IMG/VR virus record: IMGVR_UViG_3300035199_000916
Coordinates: 1 to 39,224 of that record
Length of the DNA stretch: 39,224 nucleotides
Direction: 5' to 3' (one strand)
Source: a virus
Shown here: piece by piece, positions 14,527-23,191 of the stretch
Layout: each line of letters opens with the position of its first letter
How positions within the stretch are numbered: position 1 is the stretch's first letter
Translations under genes and position numbers: made by a program
Notes under the pieces: generated by a model
Databases searched by the model: none
The model's input: only the letters and a program-made list of their open reading frames with translations
What the model was told of the DNA's origin: nothing

Positions 14527-15459
14527 TTAGCCATTCTTTATCTGGTCGAGTATATCTATATCGTATTTTACCTCGTCAACCAAAGTCTTGAGATCCAAGC
14601 CGGCACAATCAATCTTGGACTTGCTCACATGGTAATGACTAACAAAGCCTGAAAACTTACCATATGCAACATCTTGTTCGTATTTTGTGGATGTTTTATC
14701 AAATTGATTAACGGGAGCTTCATATGGGATCCCCGTGGCTTTGTGGATGGCCTTCCAAAGAGCTTTGGCGGCCTCCATCTGGACTGGATAAAACCCCAGG
14801 AAGGGATCCAATTTTTTACCGTGCACCCAGGCATCTTCTATAATTGGGCGCTCTCCAAATCCATTTTTTACATATCGCTCTTGGTATTTTGTGTAATATG
14901 CGTTTGAAATCTCCACACCAATGGAAGGTCTATTGGTGCGCGAAGACCCGGCGTGCCAAGCTGCATGCTGAATATCTAGAGTTTGGTAAATGGTGCCGTC
15001 GTTATCAATGAGGAAGTGAACCGAGGCTCCGCGCTTATTAAGCACGTTCTGGCAGGATGTGGCGCTTAGACACACATCCCAGTGGTTAACAAAATAACGA
15101 ATTTTGCGTTTTGGGCGGCCGGAATAATCATAATAGTTCCCGCGCTTTGTTTCTAAACCACCTGGCTCAGACCACAACACAAACTTATCCCATTCAATAG
15201 GATGAAGCCCTCCATTAAACACGACATAATTCGAGTAATGAGGATCACTTGGTTTGTGTTCGTCGATTTCTGCTTGGCGTTCAGTCCATAAACGCCGAAA
15301 AGTCATTGGACCACAAAGGCCGTCGCCGGCTAGGCCGCGGGCTTTCTGCCACTTTTTGATGGCTCTTACGAGTTTGTCATCAAAATATTTTTCACCAAAC
15401 CAACTTGGCGCCCAGCCAAGTTTCTTGGCCGATGCTTCGTTGTAAAAATGTTTGTCCAT
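14527..15459 (-). CDS. Endolysin: N-acetylmuramoyl-L-alanine amidase with peptidoglycan-binding domain
   Basis: A 310-residue lysin. Residues 1-58 resemble a PG_binding_1 domain (DDKLVRAIKKWQKARGL then DGLCGPMTFRRL). From ~118 on an Amidase_2 domain follows: VNHWD with His126, HAAWHAG at 165-171, GVEISN at 181-186, and SHYHVSKSKIDC with His275/His277 and Asp284/Cys285, giving the zinc ligands. It cleaves the bond between N-acetylmuramic acid and L-alanine. No signal peptide is seen, so release would need a holin, not identified. Two extra segments, around 60-115 and 190-260, lengthen it relative to T7 lysozyme. The metalloprotease lies directly downstream. Confidence 0.9.
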   Translation of the reverse strand: MDKHFYNEASAKKLGWAPSWFGEKYFDDKLVRAIKKWQKARGLAGDGLCGPMTFRRLWTERQAEIDEHKPSDPHYSNYVVFNGGLHPIEWDKFVLWSEPGGLETKRGNYYDYSGRPKRKIRYFVNHWDVCLSATSCQNVLNKRGASVHFLIDNDGTIYQTLDIQHAAWHAGSSRTNRPSIGVEISNAYYTKYQERYVKNGFGERPIIEDAWVHGKKLDPFLGFYPVQMEAAKALWKAIHKATGIPYEAPVNQFDKTSTKYEQDVAYGKFSGFVSHYHVSKSKIDCAGLDLKTLVDEVKYDIDILDQIKNG

Positions 15460-15476
15460 ACATTGTGCGCCCCCAA

Positions 15477-15749
15477 TTACTCAATCATTCCCACGACATA
15501 ATTATCTAAAATAACGTTATAAATAGTTCCGCCAATACTTATTTCCTCGATCATAGAGCGGTCGACTACTAACTTGGCATGCCGAGCTACTTCAAACCGA
15601 ACATCTGATGAGGCGGCGACTGCAGATACTTCAATGAACCTTTCTTCTTCCGGCTTATAGTCTTCTGGGAGCACGATTACTGACTCGCCAGAGACATTCT
15701 GGGCATGCGGCAGATCAATTAAAATATAACGGTTTACTGGATTAAACAT
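15477..15749 (-). CDS. GroES-like co-chaperonin candidate
   Basis: A 90-residue, beta-rich protein. NPVNRYILIDLP opens like the first strand of GroES/cpn10 (PLHDRVIVK), followed by a flexible stretch at ~14-34 where the mobile loop should be, then IEVSAVAASSDVRF and KLVVDRSMIEEISIGGTIYNVILDNYVVGMI, which fits the late barrel strands including the closing VI..NY.VG.I. Sequence identity to GroES is low, as for T4 gp31. The presence of GroEL at 1-1132 makes the role plausible. The ATG at 15749 is preferred over a TTG at 15755 because GAGAGG sits 6 bases before it. It overlaps the zinc-motif gene by 8 bases. Confidence 0.6.
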   Translation of the reverse strand: MFNPVNRYILIDLPHAQNVSGESVIVLPEDYKPEEERFIEVSAVAASSDVRFEVARHAKLVVDRSMIEEISIGGTIYNVILDNYVVGMIE

Positions 15750-15972
15750 TTCCAACCTCTCTTTGGAGGATCTTCCGGTGGGTTTTATATTGTTGATCGG
15801 ATAAAAAGATGTCTTCGCGGCGATGGCAATTTTTGCATTTCATCTGCAGGTGTACGTTTGAGCCGCTTGTGGCTCTGCCCTCACCCACTGGTTGATAATA
15901 ACACTCCTTATGGTCTAGCGCATGACACCGACGCCTTAAAGTTTTTTCTTCTATTAAGTGATTAAAGTTCAT
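15742..15972 (-). CDS. Small zinc-motif protein
   Basis: A 76-residue basic protein with Cys/His clusters CHALDHKECY near residue 16 and CKNCHRRE near 46, enough for one zinc site, followed by a helical, basic C-terminus. The ATG at 15972 has AGGAG 5 bases upstream, better than a longer reading from 15993 that overlaps the ribonucleotide reductase end. It lies between ribonucleotide reductase and the GroES-like gene. Function unknown. Confidence 0.75.
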   Translation of the reverse strand: MNFNHLIEEKTLRRRCHALDHKECYYQPVGEGRATSGSNVHLQMKCKNCHRREDIFLSDQQYKTHRKILQREVGNV

Positions 15973-15980
15973 GTCTTCTC

Positions 15981-17948
15981 CTAAATTGTGCACGTGTCGT
16001 TAGTACAAAATTTGCTTCCATTGCCCCCTTCATCATCTTCAAACCGGTGGATTGGGGTAATCTTCGCACTAAGGGCTTCATATTTCTTCTTGGTTATTGC
16101 CTCATAGGGAGCCTGCTCGTATCCTGTTTCTTCATATCTTAAAAAAGAAACAGCCTTTAAGCGCGTCTCATAAAGCTCAAGCGCAGTTTTAATCTGAGAT
16201 GCTTCTTCTGGCTTAAACGTGATTGTAACAGAGACTGAGTTGTCGGCCCAATAATATTGATATTGAGCCGCAGTTTCAAGTTGCTCCCAAAGTGAAATAT
16301 CTTGTTTCCCCTTCATAAAATAGGGCTCACGCACAGGAAAATCAACAACAACAGTGTTGGGAGAATATTTATCATCTTCCACGTTATAGCCGGCTTTAAT
16401 TATTGTGTCAACTAGTTTTGAAGTTTTTGAAAATCTAATTCGACGAATATAATATTCATTTTCTGGGTGGTGGATTCCCGGCGTTGAACCATTTAAGAGC
16501 GACACCGTCCCAGAGGGTTTGATCGAAGTCATTCGAATAGACTTGGGAATGCATAACCAATTAGAATATTCTTCATCCAATTGCTTTACATAAGCATAGG
16601 CTTTGTCACACATTTCGTACATGGCGCGACGACCAAATTTATTAAAAGCCTGCACAACTCCGGATTGCGAGAGGCCGATGCGACGATTTTTAAGCATCTT
16701 GGCATTTGTTTCTGGCCAATGTGTATTGGAGAGGGTGATGGTCTTACCATAGAGATAAGCAATTTTTAAGGTACGAAGATAATCATCCAAGTCATCATGT
16801 TTTGCGGGGTAAGTTTCAACTAAGCAACATAATTCTGCGTCTTCTAGTTGCTGCTCTACACACGGATTAAATCCTGCAACATTCACATCGTCATAACGTG
16901 GGCCATCCTTAAAGCGACCCCGTGTTCGAGCATTGTCGAGCCAAATATATCCCGGCTCGCCGTTCTTCTGGCTTTGCTCTGCGTGCCATGTATAGTCCAT
17001 CCCCACTTGTGCGTTGAAAGAATTGTTAGAACCCCAGCGGTGGTGGTACAGTTTTTCTTGATCGTTTTTCATTTCTAGATAATGAGTGTCGTTATAACGG
17101 CCCATTGCTAGCGCAGCCGAGCGCCGAACATTCCCGGCCACCACACATCGTCCAATTAAATTTTCAGTATCCACAATGTCAACCGAGCTAATTGGTTCTC
17201 CAATTCTTGGAGAGTAAAGTTCTCTTAAATTTTTGTGAAGTTCGACGAGAGGCTGTGGACCGCTGGAGGTGCCTCCAAATCCCTTGATTAAGGCGCCGGC
17301 TGGTCTAATTGCTGAATAATCAAACTTGGGAACCTTGGCCCCAAAATAAAAACCATCCAGCATAGTGTGTACAGAGTTAACCCATCCGTCCCGAGAGTCA
17401 TCAATCACCAGGGTATCGTTCGTATATTCTGGCTCCTGAATTGTGACCGTAGACGCGCCTTCGGTATCAAACCCCACGCCGACACCCACCATCAAGGCAT
17501 CCATCATCCAGGCAAAAAGATAGCCACCCTTTGTGCCCAGGTCGCGGGTGGATCTAAAAGCACAATTAAACAGGCCGGCTGCGGTTTTTTCTTCTACGAA
17601 TTTGGTTCCCATCATCCAAAGGCCGCGGCCGGGAGGAGACCATTTAAGATTAAACAATCGATCATACGCCTCTTTGGCGGTCTTTTGAGCCTTTCCGTCA
17701 TTCCATTCTAAGCCTAGTTGGAAGACGTGTTGTTTCTGCATATTAAACATCCCTTCTACAACGCGGCGGCACGTTTGCCACCATTCTTCGGTGCCCGTGG
17801 CATCCGGGTCAAATTCGTTTAGCCGGCGGGAATAGGTACGCTTAAATGTAATATACCCTAACGGCCCCCAGGGTACTTCTGCGTTCTTGTATGGCTCTAC
17901 GAAGGTATCTGATAATCTAAATCTGCGAATATTTTCAATTGTTCTCAT
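15981..17948 (-). CDS. nrdJ: Class II (adenosylcobalamin-dependent) ribonucleotide reductase
   Basis: A 655-residue monomeric-type ribonucleoside-triphosphate reductase like that of Lactobacillus leichmannii. Cys129 in LFNCAFRS is the first redox cysteine, NPCVE with Cys363 and Glu365 forms the radical site, Cys374/Cys375 supply the second redox cysteine, and the C-terminal CTNDTC pair passes electrons. IKPSGTVSLL near 480 is the conserved substrate-binding loop. It reduces ribonucleotides to deoxyribonucleotides using adenosylcobalamin and needs no oxygen and no small subunit, so the phage depends on host B12. The thioredoxin-like protein (6056-6421) could be a reductant. It starts 7 bases after the helicase stop, with AAAGGA 11 bases before the ATG. 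Confidence 0.95.
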   Translation of the reverse strand: MRTIENIRRFRLSDTFVEPYKNAEVPWGPLGYITFKRTYSRRLNEFDPDATGTEEWWQTCRRVVEGMFNMQKQHVFQLGLEWNDGKAQKTAKEAYDRLFNLKWSPPGRGLWMMGTKFVEEKTAAGLFNCAFRSTRDLGTKGGYLFAWMMDALMVGVGVGFDTEGASTVTIQEPEYTNDTLVIDDSRDGWVNSVHTMLDGFYFGAKVPKFDYSAIRPAGALIKGFGGTSSGPQPLVELHKNLRELYSPRIGEPISSVDIVDTENLIGRCVVAGNVRRSAALAMGRYNDTHYLEMKNDQEKLYHHRWGSNNSFNAQVGMDYTWHAEQSQKNGEPGYIWLDNARTRGRFKDGPRYDDVNVAGFNPCVEQQLEDAELCCLVETYPAKHDDLDDYLRTLKIAYLYGKTITLSNTHWPETNAKMLKNRRIGLSQSGVVQAFNKFGRRAMYEMCDKAYAYVKQLDEEYSNWLCIPKSIRMTSIKPSGTVSLLNGSTPGIHHPENEYYIRRIRFSKTSKLVDTIIKAGYNVEDDKYSPNTVVVDFPVREPYFMKGKQDISLWEQLETAAQYQYYWADNSVSVTITFKPEEASQIKTALELYETRLKAVSFLRYEETGYEQAPYEAITKKKYEALSAKITPIHRFEDDEGGNGSKFCTNDTCTI

Positions 17949-17954
17949 TCTGTT

Positions 17955-19325
17955 TTATTTCCTTTTTCTAAATTTTTCGTATTTGTTATGCAATAAATCT
18001 TTTTGCATGCTGGCACTTAAAGCCACAGGGTTAAGAGGGTTCACTCCGTTTGTAGCGGAGTTTGCGGACATCACTTTGATTTTAGCGCTGGAGGGATCCA
18101 TAAACAGGTCGAATATCATGCCGTCGGGACCATTTCTATTTTTAGCAATAAACATTTTTCCTTGATTATTTTGCTTATCTTCGGGTGTGCGAGAAACAGA
18201 GAATATAAAGTCTGCAACAAAACACTTGTTGAACGCTTCTGAAATCTGCTCCATTGTAATCACTTCGGCGTTTAATCCTGAACGATTCGTCTGCGAAGCT
18301 GTCCAAACTGGGCAGGCAAACTCGGTGGATATGGCTCGTAGTTCTTCATAGATAGATTCTAGTTCGTTTCTTTTTTCTTTTCTTACAGTAACTGGTCTTA
18401 AAAGATCGGCATAGTCCACAATGATCATCCCGGGCTTGATACCTCTCTTTATCAATCTAGTAAGGTGAGATTTAATAGTATTTGTCGTCGCAGATTTGGT
18501 AGGATATTCTTTAATAATAAGCTTCCCTTCCATATCTTTAATCTCTTCGTACACTTCTTCTTTGAAGTTAATAATATCAGAAAGCGGATAGCCTGTTAAA
18601 CAACTATCGTATCTATTTGCAATAATTGTATCTTGAAGTTCCAGGGTGTAGTGGACAACCACCTTTCCCTCTTTTAGTCCTTGGGCGCCAAGGTGCACCA
18701 AGCAGAAAGTCTTGCCGGCGCCGGTGGGAGCAATCACAACTCCAAGTTCGCTTTTACCCAAGCCGCCGCCACAGATAGCATCAATCTCTTTCCAGCCAGT
18801 GGTGATGGGTAACCGGTGGCGTGGAACAAATCGCTGTTCAAAATCGGCTATATAATCATAGCCAAAGTTATTATCAGAGCCAAGTTTAAGTGAGTCGTTA
18901 ATTGTCTGGGAGATTTCATCAAAGGAGCATGTTTGCAACAAGCTAACTGACTTGAGCATCGCCTCTTTCAAATTTTGCTTGCGGCAAAAATCAAGTGATT
19001 GCTCTTTAATATATCTTATATCAGCTGCCTCGGTGCTTGTAATTTTGGCAAAATAATCACGCACTTGCTTCTGTACGACTTTGTCTTCGTTGTCAAGTTC
19101 CGTGCGCAGCATTGTTATAACAGCTTGGGCGGAAGGGTGAGTAGCGTATTTGTCACGATAGCTCACAATCTTCTCTGTAAATACGCGCAGGTATTCCAAT
19201 TCTAAGAAATGTATATGAAGTACTTCGGTAATTTGATCGGCAAAAGGGCGATCTTCATATATAATCTGAACAAGGCCTTCTTGGAAGGCCTTCCCATAAC
19301 GACTAAAACTCTCTTTTTCGTTCAA
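17955..19325 (-). CDS. Replicative DNA helicase (DnaB/gp41-like)
   Basis: A 456-residue RecA-fold helicase. The N-terminal ~150 residues are helical as in DnaB-type proteins. The ATPase has TTGWKEIDAICGGGL, then the Walker A loop APTGAGKT at 199-206 and Walker B MIIVDYADLL with Asp304, followed by TASQTNRSGL, where the Gln sensor lies. It would unwind DNA 5'-3' at the fork as a hexamer. It resembles T4 gp41 in size. The start is read as TTG at 19325, since the nearby ATG is out of frame; GGCGGG precedes it. No separate primase gene or primase domain is visible, so priming is unexplained within the window. Confidence 0.92.
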   Translation of the reverse strand: MNEKESFSRYGKAFQEGLVQIIYEDRPFADQITEVLHIHFLELEYLRVFTEKIVSYRDKYATHPSAQAVITMLRTELDNEDKVVQKQVRDYFAKITSTEAADIRYIKEQSLDFCRKQNLKEAMLKSVSLLQTCSFDEISQTINDSLKLGSDNNFGYDYIADFEQRFVPRHRLPITTGWKEIDAICGGGLGKSELGVVIAPTGAGKTFCLVHLGAQGLKEGKVVVHYTLELQDTIIANRYDSCLTGYPLSDIINFKEEVYEEIKDMEGKLIIKEYPTKSATTNTIKSHLTRLIKRGIKPGMIIVDYADLLRPVTVRKEKRNELESIYEELRAISTEFACPVWTASQTNRSGLNAEVITMEQISEAFNKCFVADFIFSVSRTPEDKQNNQGKMFIAKNRNGPDGMIFDLFMDPSSAKIKVMSANSATNGVNPLNPVALSASMQKDLLHNKYEKFRKRK

Positions 19326-19350
19326 TTTTCATCCCGCCTTCGCATTACTA

Positions 19351-19378
19351 AATATAACAGAATCTGCCTGAAAGTCAA
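19351..19378 (-). promoter_or_regulatory. Sigma-70 promoter for helicase/ribonucleotide reductase operon
   Basis: TTGACT, 16 bases, TATATT, with CTGT directly before the -10 box. A CAGA-T-TCTG inverted repeat abuts the -10 box. It lies in the 58-base gap between the exonuclease and helicase genes. Confidence 0.75.
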
Positions 19379-19383
19379 GCAAT

Positions 19384-20340
19384 TTAACACTCAGAATTGA
19401 TTTTATTTAAATGCAATTCAAGGTCCTTCCAATTCAATTCCCCAAAACCATCATCGCGCATTTTCTTTATGATTTCTATCTTGTTGAAACTACAGTTAAA
19501 ATTCTCAATAGCGTTTCGAATAAAGTCTTTTGATTGGGGAGAAAGCATGGGAGAATATAACTGCATCATTTTGTAATTATGAGAAATAATTTTTTCTCCT
19601 TCGATAATATTGGTATGAAACTTTAGCTTTTTGTCTGCTTTTTCGCAGTATCCAACCACATCATCAATGGTGTAATCCTTGTCGGCTGCCAGAAATCCTA
19701 GGCGCCTCTGGATGCTTTTAAATCCTACTGATTTAATACCTGGCAAATTATCTGACGCATCCCCAACCAGGGATCTTGCGAGAGCCATATTACGAGGATG
19801 CACTCCTAGCTCCTCTACAATACGCTTTTTATTATAAACAACATCACTGGTAGGGCGATACACTACTGTTTCATCATCACAAAGTTGATAAAAATCCTTG
19901 TCGTTGGAAACAATTACCTTCTGCCATCCATCATAATGCGCCATTTGTGTAAGATAAGAGACAACATCGTCGGCTTCTACTTCTGGGATCATCACTTGGA
20001 TGATGGGCATCTCATTAAAATATTCAATGGCGCGGGTTTGCTGCCAAATCCGATTTTGCATCTCCTCATTTTCGTTGAGAGCTTTTACATCTCTATTCAA
20101 ACGAATCGGCTTTCGGCCGGCCTTATAATTCTTATCAAGAGAGCGGCGCTTCTGTGAGCCGTTGGGGCCATCCCAAACAATCACCACTTCGTTGGGCTTC
20201 GTCATGCGTACAAGCTTTTGAAGAATCTTAAGAGAGCCCTTGAAGCCTCCGATGGGTTCTCCATTCGTGGACAATGATGGATCCACAATATAGGCTCTCA
20301 AAAACATATTGAGAGCATCGATAATTAATACTCTTTTCAT
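19384..20340 (-). CDS. 5'-3' exonuclease / flap endonuclease (Pol I N-domain and RNase H type)
   Basis: A 318-residue FEN-family nuclease. Metal ligands are clear: Asp8 in LIIDALNMFLRAY, Asp57 in VIVWDGP, EVEADD at 120-125, VSNDKD with Asp147/Asp149, and GDASDNLPGI with Asp194/Asp197, followed by the helix-hairpin-helix GIKSVGFKSI. It would remove RNA primers and 5' flaps from lagging-strand fragments. The compact A-family polymerase (24975-26162) lacks such a domain, so together they provide the two activities of bacterial Pol I as separate proteins. It overlaps the dCMP deaminase by 4 bases (ATGA). Confidence 0.93.
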   Translation of the reverse strand: MKRVLIIDALNMFLRAYIVDPSLSTNGEPIGGFKGSLKILQKLVRMTKPNEVVIVWDGPNGSQKRRSLDKNYKAGRKPIRLNRDVKALNENEEMQNRIWQQTRAIEYFNEMPIIQVMIPEVEADDVVSYLTQMAHYDGWQKVIVSNDKDFYQLCDDETVVYRPTSDVVYNKKRIVEELGVHPRNMALARSLVGDASDNLPGIKSVGFKSIQRRLGFLAADKDYTIDDVVGYCEKADKKLKFHTNIIEGEKIISHNYKMMQLYSPMLSPQSKDFIRNAIENFNCSFNKIEIIKKMRDDGFGELNWKDLELHLNKINSEC

Positions 20341-20780
20341 AATTTATAACTTCCTGCTATTTTATTATTAATTGTATAGACAACGCGCTTAACTCCCACG
20401 TGCTTAAGCGCCTGGTGGCACATAGAGCATGGTTTGGAGAGCTTGTAGTCTCCCTCGCGGCCCACCCTCGCCACATACAAGGTAGCCCCGTCAGTAATGT
20501 GTCGATCCATCCCTATGATGGCGCCGAGTTCTGCATGCAGGGTTGTCTTACCTGCGTGCTCTTTCTGGAAGCGGGAACCAAAAGCACAATAATTGTCCTT
20601 GTTAAAGGAGGTGTTGCGTATGGATCCTTTGACCAGTATCGCGCCATGGCGATAATCCGGAAACTCGGACTGATGTGCCACTCTGCGGGCTAGCTCCATA
20701 TAACGCCGCGTCTTTCCCGAGTAGTGGTGGAACCTTTCAGCACCATAATCCGATTCATACTCTCTTGCAAATGTCGACAC
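20337..20780 (-). CDS. dCMP deaminase-like zinc enzyme
   Basis: A 147-residue cytidine/deoxycytidylate deaminase-family protein. HAE at 82-84 holds the zinc His and the catalytic Glu, and PCSMC at 117-121 gives the two zinc cysteines (118, 121). VKRVVYTINN closes the fold. It probably turns dCMP into dUMP, the thymidylate precursor, complementing dUTPase. The second, allosteric zinc site of T4 dCMP deaminase is not obvious. The start is GTG at 20780, preceded by AGGAGGG at 4 bases; that site lies in a stem described separately. It overlaps the exonuclease gene by 4 bases. Confidence 0.88.
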   Translation of the reverse strand: MSTFAREYESDYGAERFHHYSGKTRRYMELARRVAHQSEFPDYRHGAILVKGSIRNTSFNKDNYCAFGSRFQKEHAGKTTLHAELGAIIGMDRHITDGATLYVARVGREGDYKLSKPCSMCHQALKHVGVKRVVYTINNKIAGSYKL

Positions 20781-20782
20781 AA

Positions 20783-20830
20783 AGCCCTCCTACAAGCTTA
20801 TACCTAAGTATAACGTATTGCGGGAGGGCT
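20783..20830 (-). promoter_or_regulatory. Inverted repeat that would hide the dCMP deaminase ribosome-binding site
   Basis: AGCCCTCC and GGAGGGCT form a perfect 8-bp stem whose arms lie at 20783-20790 and 20823-20830, with a nested 6-bp stem (TTATAC/GTATAA, CTAA loop on the plus strand) at 20798-20813. The downstream arm in the RNA is the Shine-Dalgarno site. The other arm lies upstream of the -10 box, so only read-through RNA from recA can form the stem. Confidence 0.7.
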
Positions 20831-20835
20831 GTCAA
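20807..20835 (-). promoter_or_regulatory. Sigma-70 promoter for dCMP deaminase and exonuclease
   Basis: TTGACA, 17 bases, TATACT, with CGT before the -10 box. Placed between the RecA-like stop codon and the deaminase GTG start. Confidence 0.82.
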
Positions 20836-20841
20836 GCGTTT

Positions 20842-21969
20842 TTATTGAGGATCTGAGTAAAATTGATCGGCTGAACCTTCGCGTTTATCAAACTTCTGGA
20901 CTACTTCTTCATCCATCAGCGTTATAACTTTCGCTCGGAACTCTTCATCTGTGCTCAGCAGTTCGGCCCACTTAGATGGTTGAAATTTCTTTTCGTAGCC
21001 ATCTGGCATCGCAAGTGTATACCATGCGCCGGCGCTCTTCATATGCTCGGATCCCTTCACAGCATCAAACCACGACTCTTCATCACGGATACCAATATCT
21101 TCTGTTCCCCATAAAATGCGGAAAGCACAAGTTCTACCTTGCGTCCCAAAGCGCGACTTCTCCAGCTTTACCTTAACCTCTGAACCAATGCGAAAGCCCT
21201 TATCATCCTCGATGAAGGAGGCTTTGGCTTTGCGACCGGTAAGCCAGATTCGCAGGGAATAAGAATAGTGCATCGCCTTTCCGCCGGGTGTCATATAGGG
21301 CGTCGTCATCGCAATAATACGTGCATTAGGGCCGCTGGGGATATTTGTCTTAAGCTGGTTGAGAACCACGAAAGTGGCTTGCTTATCCGCAATAGGGATA
21401 ATTAGCTTTGACATTCCCTTGGCGAGAATGCGGGCCTTCACAGCCATGGTAGACTGAGGATTGAAGTCCCCTTCCACATCAGATACAGATGGAGTGAGAG
21501 CTAGAGAATCCCAGATAAATAGTAACTGTTCATCGGTCGCTCCCAGCAATTCCTCGACTGTCTCTAATACAAATTCCACAGAGGATGCCTGAACATACAT
21601 TAATCGCTCTAGGTTGCATCCTGTGCGCTCCAAGAAGCTTGGGTCGATGGCAGACTCGGAATCAAAGTAAACGACCATCTTGCCCTGTTTCTGGGCGTTT
21701 GCGGCTATCTGTGCAGCCATGTATGATTTGCCAGTACTTTCCAGGCCTGCAAGTTCGGTCACCTTGCCGACAGGGATCCCGGTGACCTTTCCTTTGCTAA
21801 TGATGGAATCCAACCAGCGCGAGCCGGTTGGGATCCATTCCTTTACTTCGGTTGGGTTATCGCCAGTCAAATCATGAGCAACGTTGCGGCCGGCTTTCTT
21901 ATTAACAAGGCTCATTAAGTCTTGCATTGAAACACGGCCAGCTTTGGCTTCTTTCGTTTTTCTTGCCAT
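20842..21969 (-). CDS. RecA/UvsX-like recombinase
   Basis: A 375-residue strand-exchange protein. Walker A reads GLESTGKS at 75-82 (GPESSGKT in RecA), followed by VVYFDSESAIDP, the segment with the catalytic Glu region, and Walker B LLFIWDSLAL. VVLNQLKTN corresponds to the ATP-sensing Gln and the start of loop L2; PYMTPGGKAM follows it. Length and loops fit phage UvsX-type proteins more than bacterial RecA. It would drive recombination-dependent replication and repair with the gp32-like protein at 23286-24050. The ATG at 21969 has AAGGAG at 5 bases; a longer reading to 22071 overlaps the upstream gene and is rejected. Confidence 0.93.
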   Translation of the reverse strand: MARKTKEAKAGRVSMQDLMSLVNKKAGRNVAHDLTGDNPTEVKEWIPTGSRWLDSIISKGKVTGIPVGKVTELAGLESTGKSYMAAQIAANAQKQGKMVVYFDSESAIDPSFLERTGCNLERLMYVQASSVEFVLETVEELLGATDEQLLFIWDSLALTPSVSDVEGDFNPQSTMAVKARILAKGMSKLIIPIADKQATFVVLNQLKTNIPSGPNARIIAMTTPYMTPGGKAMHYSYSLRIWLTGRKAKASFIEDDKGFRIGSEVKVKLEKSRFGTQGRTCAFRILWGTEDIGIRDEESWFDAVKGSEHMKSAGAWYTLAMPDGYEKKFQPSKWAELLSTDEEFRAKVITLMDEEVVQKFDKREGSADQFYSDPQ

Positions 21970-21982
21970 TCTTTCTCCTTGC

Positions 21983-23131
21983 TTATGCCGGGGGATACAG
22001 CGATTCATCGCGTGCAAACTGCATGAGGGTTGTCTTTGTGATCTCAATTTCGTTGGGTTCCCACTTAACATATTTATATGAAGTGGTGCGGCCGCGATTC
22101 TTATGCTTGAAGACCTCGTTCCACTTGGTCATCAAAGCAGCTGCGCCGTATGTGGCATAGTTGTTGGATGAATCAAAGTGAAGGGCCGGTGACCAATTGG
22201 TGATATCTTTAAGTTCCGGAGAACTCTGACAAACCAGCTTCATAAATTCTCTGAGTCGCTTAGCACCTTCTTGTCCGTTGGGGATGCGATTTTTGCTCAC
22301 GTGAATAAAAGCAGTAATCGCCTCCAATACCGAGACAGGGATTTCATCGATTCCTACAAAAGTTGCCTTGATAAGATCAACCGCTGCAGAAACGTTAGGA
22401 GCGGATTTCTCACCCCATGGTACCCCCTTGTGATCTCCACCAGCAATGCGAATTACGCGCTGCAGTGTGGGGATCCCTTCGATAAGGGGTGTTTGGCCGC
22501 TCTTGTTAAGATAATCCAGACTAAATCCGCTCGAATTTGCAATACTCCATGTATCACAGGCCGTCTTGTGGCGCTTGTGCTTCTTGTCCAGTAGCTGCTG
22601 CAAGAACTTATCATATGAAGAAATGGCCGCGTTATACTTATCTTGTGCATTGAATAGGCGACGGCTGTCTTCAACGCTTTTAACTACACGGACCGAGGCT
22701 GGTACCATGAAAACGTCGTTCAAATACGACGCTGTTCCACGGCCGCCGCCATCGCGGATGATATATACCTCTTCATCGATGATATAATCTATATCCAGGG
22801 GCTGAAATTGCATAGGATCGAACTTCTTTGCAATTCCCAAAATCTTGCTCCGGCGTGCTCGCTCAGTGAGGGCATTCCGTTGTCCCCAATCCTCGCGAAT
22901 CTCCGCTTTGCGAATGTCAAACAACACAGGGTGATAGTCCTCATGATAAATATCATCAAACGATGACACTTCCATGGGGCCCTTTTTCGCTCTCCACTCG
23001 TTAAATTCCTCCAAAATGGATGGATTGTCTTTGATGTTTTGTTCGATAGTATATCGAATTCTCTTCTTGGCAGTTGCCTGCCGATATTGTGACGTCACTC
23101 GGGACGTATATTGGGGTGTAAGTTTAGCCAT
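21983..23131 (-). CDS. Protein with ParB/sulfiredoxin-like domain
   Basis: A 382-residue protein. Residues ~100-150 (KKFDPMQFQPLDIDYII, then VYIIRDGGGRGTA at 122-134, then VPASVRVV) fit the ParB N-terminal fold, in which DGxHR binds nucleotide; here it is DGGGRGTA. Residues 155-180 continue with FNAQDKYNAAISSYDKF, typical of phage ParB-like proteins. The rest is mixed alpha/beta without motif. Position directly upstream of recA, 13 bases apart, on one transcript suggests a role in replication or recombination. It has AAAGGAG at good spacing and its own promoter. It is not a full partition ParB: no partner ParA is present. Confidence 0.68.
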   Translation of the reverse strand: MAKLTPQYTSRVTSQYRQATAKKRIRYTIEQNIKDNPSILEEFNEWRAKKGPMEVSSFDDIYHEDYHPVLFDIRKAEIREDWGQRNALTERARRSKILGIAKKFDPMQFQPLDIDYIIDEEVYIIRDGGGRGTASYLNDVFMVPASVRVVKSVEDSRRLFNAQDKYNAAISSYDKFLQQLLDKKHKRHKTACDTWSIANSSGFSLDYLNKSGQTPLIEGIPTLQRVIRIAGGDHKGVPWGEKSAPNVSAAVDLIKATFVGIDEIPVSVLEAITAFIHVSKNRIPNGQEGAKRLREFMKLVCQSSPELKDITNWSPALHFDSSNNYATYGAAALMTKWNEVFKHKNRGRTTSYKYVKWEPNEIEITKTTLMQFARDESLYPPA

Positions 23132-23191
23132 TTTTTCTCCTTTTTAAATTATATAAATTGGCTTTGTACGAAGCTATATCGTACTTTTACT

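Noticed and set aside
16383-16411. TTGACA, 17 bases, TATAAC inside the ribonucleotide reductase gene
   Set aside because: Good boxes, but deep in coding sequence and far from any gene start; no functional reason to call it. The same applies to TTGACG-17-TATGAT at 13530-13558 and TTGACA-18-TACAAT at 6500-6529.
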